Below, piece after piece: positions 30,149 to 32,264 of a stretch of DNA of 32,264 nucleotides. The notes under the pieces are model-generated. The model did not search any database. It saw only the letters and a program-made list of their open reading frames with translations, and was not told the DNA's origin. The stretch's first letter is position 1, and each line of letters starts with the position of its first letter. Where the stretch lies: positions 101,229-133,492 of the forward strand of contig NW_005434667.1 in the NCBI RefSeq assembly GCF_000315625.1. Direction: 5' to 3'. The DNA comes from Guillardia theta CCMP2712. Its lineage: Eukaryota; Cryptophyceae; Pyrenomonadales; Geminigeraceae. The translations under genes and the position numbers were made by a program.

Positions 30149-32180
30149 ATGGCGACAGATCAGGTGAGATGAGAGTCTCGCAGAAGAACGGAGGAAGGGA
30201 GATGGAAGGGAGAGGAGGAGTCAGAGGACAAGGACGAAGATAGAAGAACTGGACGGAGTACAAGCAATAGAAGCACTGTAGTCCTTGGGGATGTTGTAAA
30301 CAGATCCTTGCAAGATAACATTCCATCTGTTTCTGCCTTCCTCTCACTCTCTCGTTCAGCTCCAGGCAGCCCATCGACTCGTTTGGGTTTCCTTGCAGGA
30401 TGTGGGCCTAGAAGGTTTCACCGACCGACTAGTCAAACTCTTCGCCGTGTCCAGGCTAGAGGACGTCCGAAGGCTGTGGCGGGTTGGGCAAGACAGCATC
30501 AGCCTGTTCCGTCTCAGCAAGGTTGGTATGACCATGGCAGAGCAGCGCAGGTTCCTCAGGCACTGCAAGCGCATCCTGCACAGAGGTCCCTCCTCCTTGC
30601 TGCGAGATTTCAGATTGATGACCGTCGGACCTTGAGCTTGCAGATGATCAGGAGACAGTCAACCAGACCGTGTCCTCCTCTCCCAGACGCTATACGCCCC
30701 CCCGAGGGAGGATGGCTATCGCCACGTTCAACGACATGTACTCTCCGAGTTATCCCAGTGGATCGCAGGTAGGCGATCTACTTTCCCTCCTCCTCCACAG
30801 CATCTTCCTCCTCCCTACCTTCTCACGACCTCTTCCTCCACGTCCTCGTGCTCTTAGCTCTTGCACTTCGTCCTCCCCTCCCCTTCTCCTAGCTTGAATG
30901 TTGTTCCTCCTTTACCTCCTCCATGCTCACATTTAGATGACAGACGGAACGCAAGCATCGACCAGTGCTGTCAAATAGTTCGAACACGCAAGTGCCACGA
31001 GAAAATTCGAGTCCTCTCAGAGACGGCAGGAGATTTCTGAGGAAAGGCGGATTGGTAGCTCGACTCCTCCTCCTCCTCCTCCTCCTCCTCCTCCTCCTCC
31101 TCCTCCTCCTCCTCCTCCTCCTCCTCCTCCTCCTCCTCCTCCTCCTCCTCCTCCTCCTCCTTGTTTCCTTGATCCTTCATCGCCTCCTCTTCGTGCTTCG
31201 TCCTCATGTCCCTCGTCCTCCTACCTCTTCCTTCCTCTTGACCTCCTTGCACGCAGGAAGATGTCGGGACCAACCATGAGGAGCATAAGCCTTCTCCTCC
31301 CGTGCAGACGCAGAAACCGACAGAGGAGGAGAGGAGGGAGACGGCAACTGAACTTGTTATTCCTGATAATGTCATCTATATGCAAGCCAGAGCCCAGCAG
31401 TTCCTCTTCGATAGCAAAACGATGATGCTGCGAGCCACGTCTCCCGGTCCTCTAGCGCGAACCTCGCCCAAGTTAGACAGCCCTCCTCCTGCCATGGCGG
31501 ATGCGAAGTTGCTCGAGATGGTGAGGGAGCGAGAGAGGAGAGAGGGGAGCAGAGGAGAGGGGAAAGAATGGAAGAAGGGGAGAGGAGGAGAGAAGGGAAG
31601 AGTGGTGATGCTGAACTACTCAGAGAAAGCAAAACGGAATTGAAGATGCGAAACTCCGGGCGCTGGAGGAAAGGATCACTTCACTTGAGAATCGTAGGGG
31701 GGAGGCAGGTGGGACTGAACTGAGCGTGAGCTGCTTGTGGTTGACATGCTCTGACAGCACAACCCATGGAAGCTCCAGAACTTCAACAGAACGCTGAAGA
31801 ATCTGACATGATGGAAGACGACATGTCCAGCAAAGGTGCGGCGAGCTCGTTAAACCTGCGACCTTCTGACGGCGATCCTCTACCTCAGACGTAGTCATGC
31901 AGAGCAGGGAGCCCGACAGGTCGGGAGTGAGTGAAATCAGCAGCCTCAACGTATCCAAGAACACTCTCACCCCAGAGATCTCCACAGAGACGACGCATGA
32001 GACGTCACAGGACGACAAACTGGGTGATCAGACCTGGCCGGACCCTCCCGTCCCCAACGCCCCTCTTGCCCTCAGTCTCCACTTCGCCGCCAAAGTCCCG
32101 CGGCTCGACTTGAACAGGATGAGACCCTCGCCTGCTGAACCAAGCGCCACGTTCTCCCCACGGAGCCAGACGATTACAGA
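30149..32180 (+). CDS. SAM-like domain protein with coiled coil and disordered tail (3' partial)
   Basis: Eight exons are in the window: 30149-30163, 30399-30585, 30644-30768, 30944-31054, 31257-31520, 31624-31708, 31758-31835 and 31889-32180, the last ending in a strong donor (gtgagtctcc), so the gene continues to the right. Phases match; about 385 aa are visible. The start ATG gives MATDQ, joined to DVGLEGFTDRLVKLFAVSRL. Residues about 6-68 resemble a SAM (sterile alpha motif) fold: LVKLFAVSRLEDVRRLW, FRLSKVGMTMAEQRRFLRHC; SAM domains mediate protein-protein or RNA binding. The rest is mostly disordered and Ser/Pro rich, with a helical patch (VIYMQARAQQFLFDSKTMML) and a short coiled coil (DAKLRALEERITSLENRRGE). 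No exact family is recognised. The SAM call is pattern-based and moderate. Confidence 0.6.
31060..31162. repeat. (CTC)n microsatellite in an intron, about 100 bp
   Basis: An almost perfect CTC repeat of about 33 units starts just after the donor in intron 31055-31256 of the SAM-like gene. It is the longest pure trinucleotide tract in the window and reads as poly-Leu or poly-Glu in false ORFs. Confidence 0.9.
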
Positions 32181-32264
32181 GTGAGTCTCCTCCTTCTGCT
32201 CCTCCTCCTGCTCCTCTTCTCCTTCCTCCTGCTCCTCCCTTCCTCTTGTCCCGCCCCCCCCCCC

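Noticed and set aside
1-32264. tRNA, rRNA, riboswitch or bacterial operon elements
   Set aside because: I found no cloverleaf, rRNA core or Shine-Dalgarno pattern by eye. Genes are spliced and spaced as in a eukaryotic nucleus. A tRNAscan or Rfam run would be decisive.

Overview
This window is nuclear DNA from a microbial eukaryote. Genes are split by GT-AG introns, many only 43-60 bp long, and intergenic and intronic DNA is full of (CTC)n/(GAG)n and other microsatellites. The protein set suggests an alga: a CMP-Kdo synthetase, a secreted bacterial-type methyltransferase, an F-BAR protein, an RNPS1-type splicing factor, a POLN/POLQ-like DNA polymerase and a receptor-like protein with a RelA/SpoT-like tail. 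A cryptophyte similar to Guillardia theta is my best guess, but this is inference only. No tRNA, rRNA, CRISPR array or bacterial operon was seen. There is a 100-N assembly gap at 20172-20271.

I rebuilt eleven protein-coding genes by hand, using splice signals, intron phase and protein sense. In all of them the exon phases close without a frameshift. From left to right: (1) + 299-2188, an aspartic-protease-like membrane protein, 5' end uncertain; (2) - 5568-2339, an 18-exon acidic protein with a PP1-docking-like KVSF motif; (3) + 7380-9504, a secreted FCP1-like HAD phosphatase; (4) - 13220-9625, a type I membrane protein with a solute-binding-like ectodomain, a Cys-rich stalk, one membrane helix and a RelA/SpoT-like cytosolic domain; (5) + 15254-17772, an F-BAR protein; (6) + 18375-20069, a coiled-coil protein; (7) - 21683 to <20396, a KdsB-type CMP-Kdo synthetase cut at the assembly gap; (8) - 23718-21547, a secretory-pathway class I methyltransferase; (9) + 24629-25610, an RNPS1-like RRM/SR protein; (10) - 29849-26132, a family A DNA polymerase with a CCHC zinc knuckle; (11) + 30149 to >32180, a SAM-like domain protein that runs off the right edge.

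Pairs 1/2, 3/4 and 6/7 converge with about 100-330 bp between them. Pairs 2/3, 4/5, 8/9 and 10/11 diverge from shared upstream regions. Genes 7 and 8 are tandem, and their terminal exons overlap as modelled. Both plausibly act on glycans: one makes CMP-Kdo and the other looks like a lumenal methyltransferase.

Two stretches stand out from the background: a 1.5 kb ORF-poor, AT-rich, G-tract-dotted region (5640-7190) and a GC-rich, palindrome-rich region (13980-15190). The most interesting gene is the receptor with a RelA/SpoT-like tail. The zinc-knuckle polymerase, the DTGS membrane protein and the secreted FCP1-like phosphatase follow.
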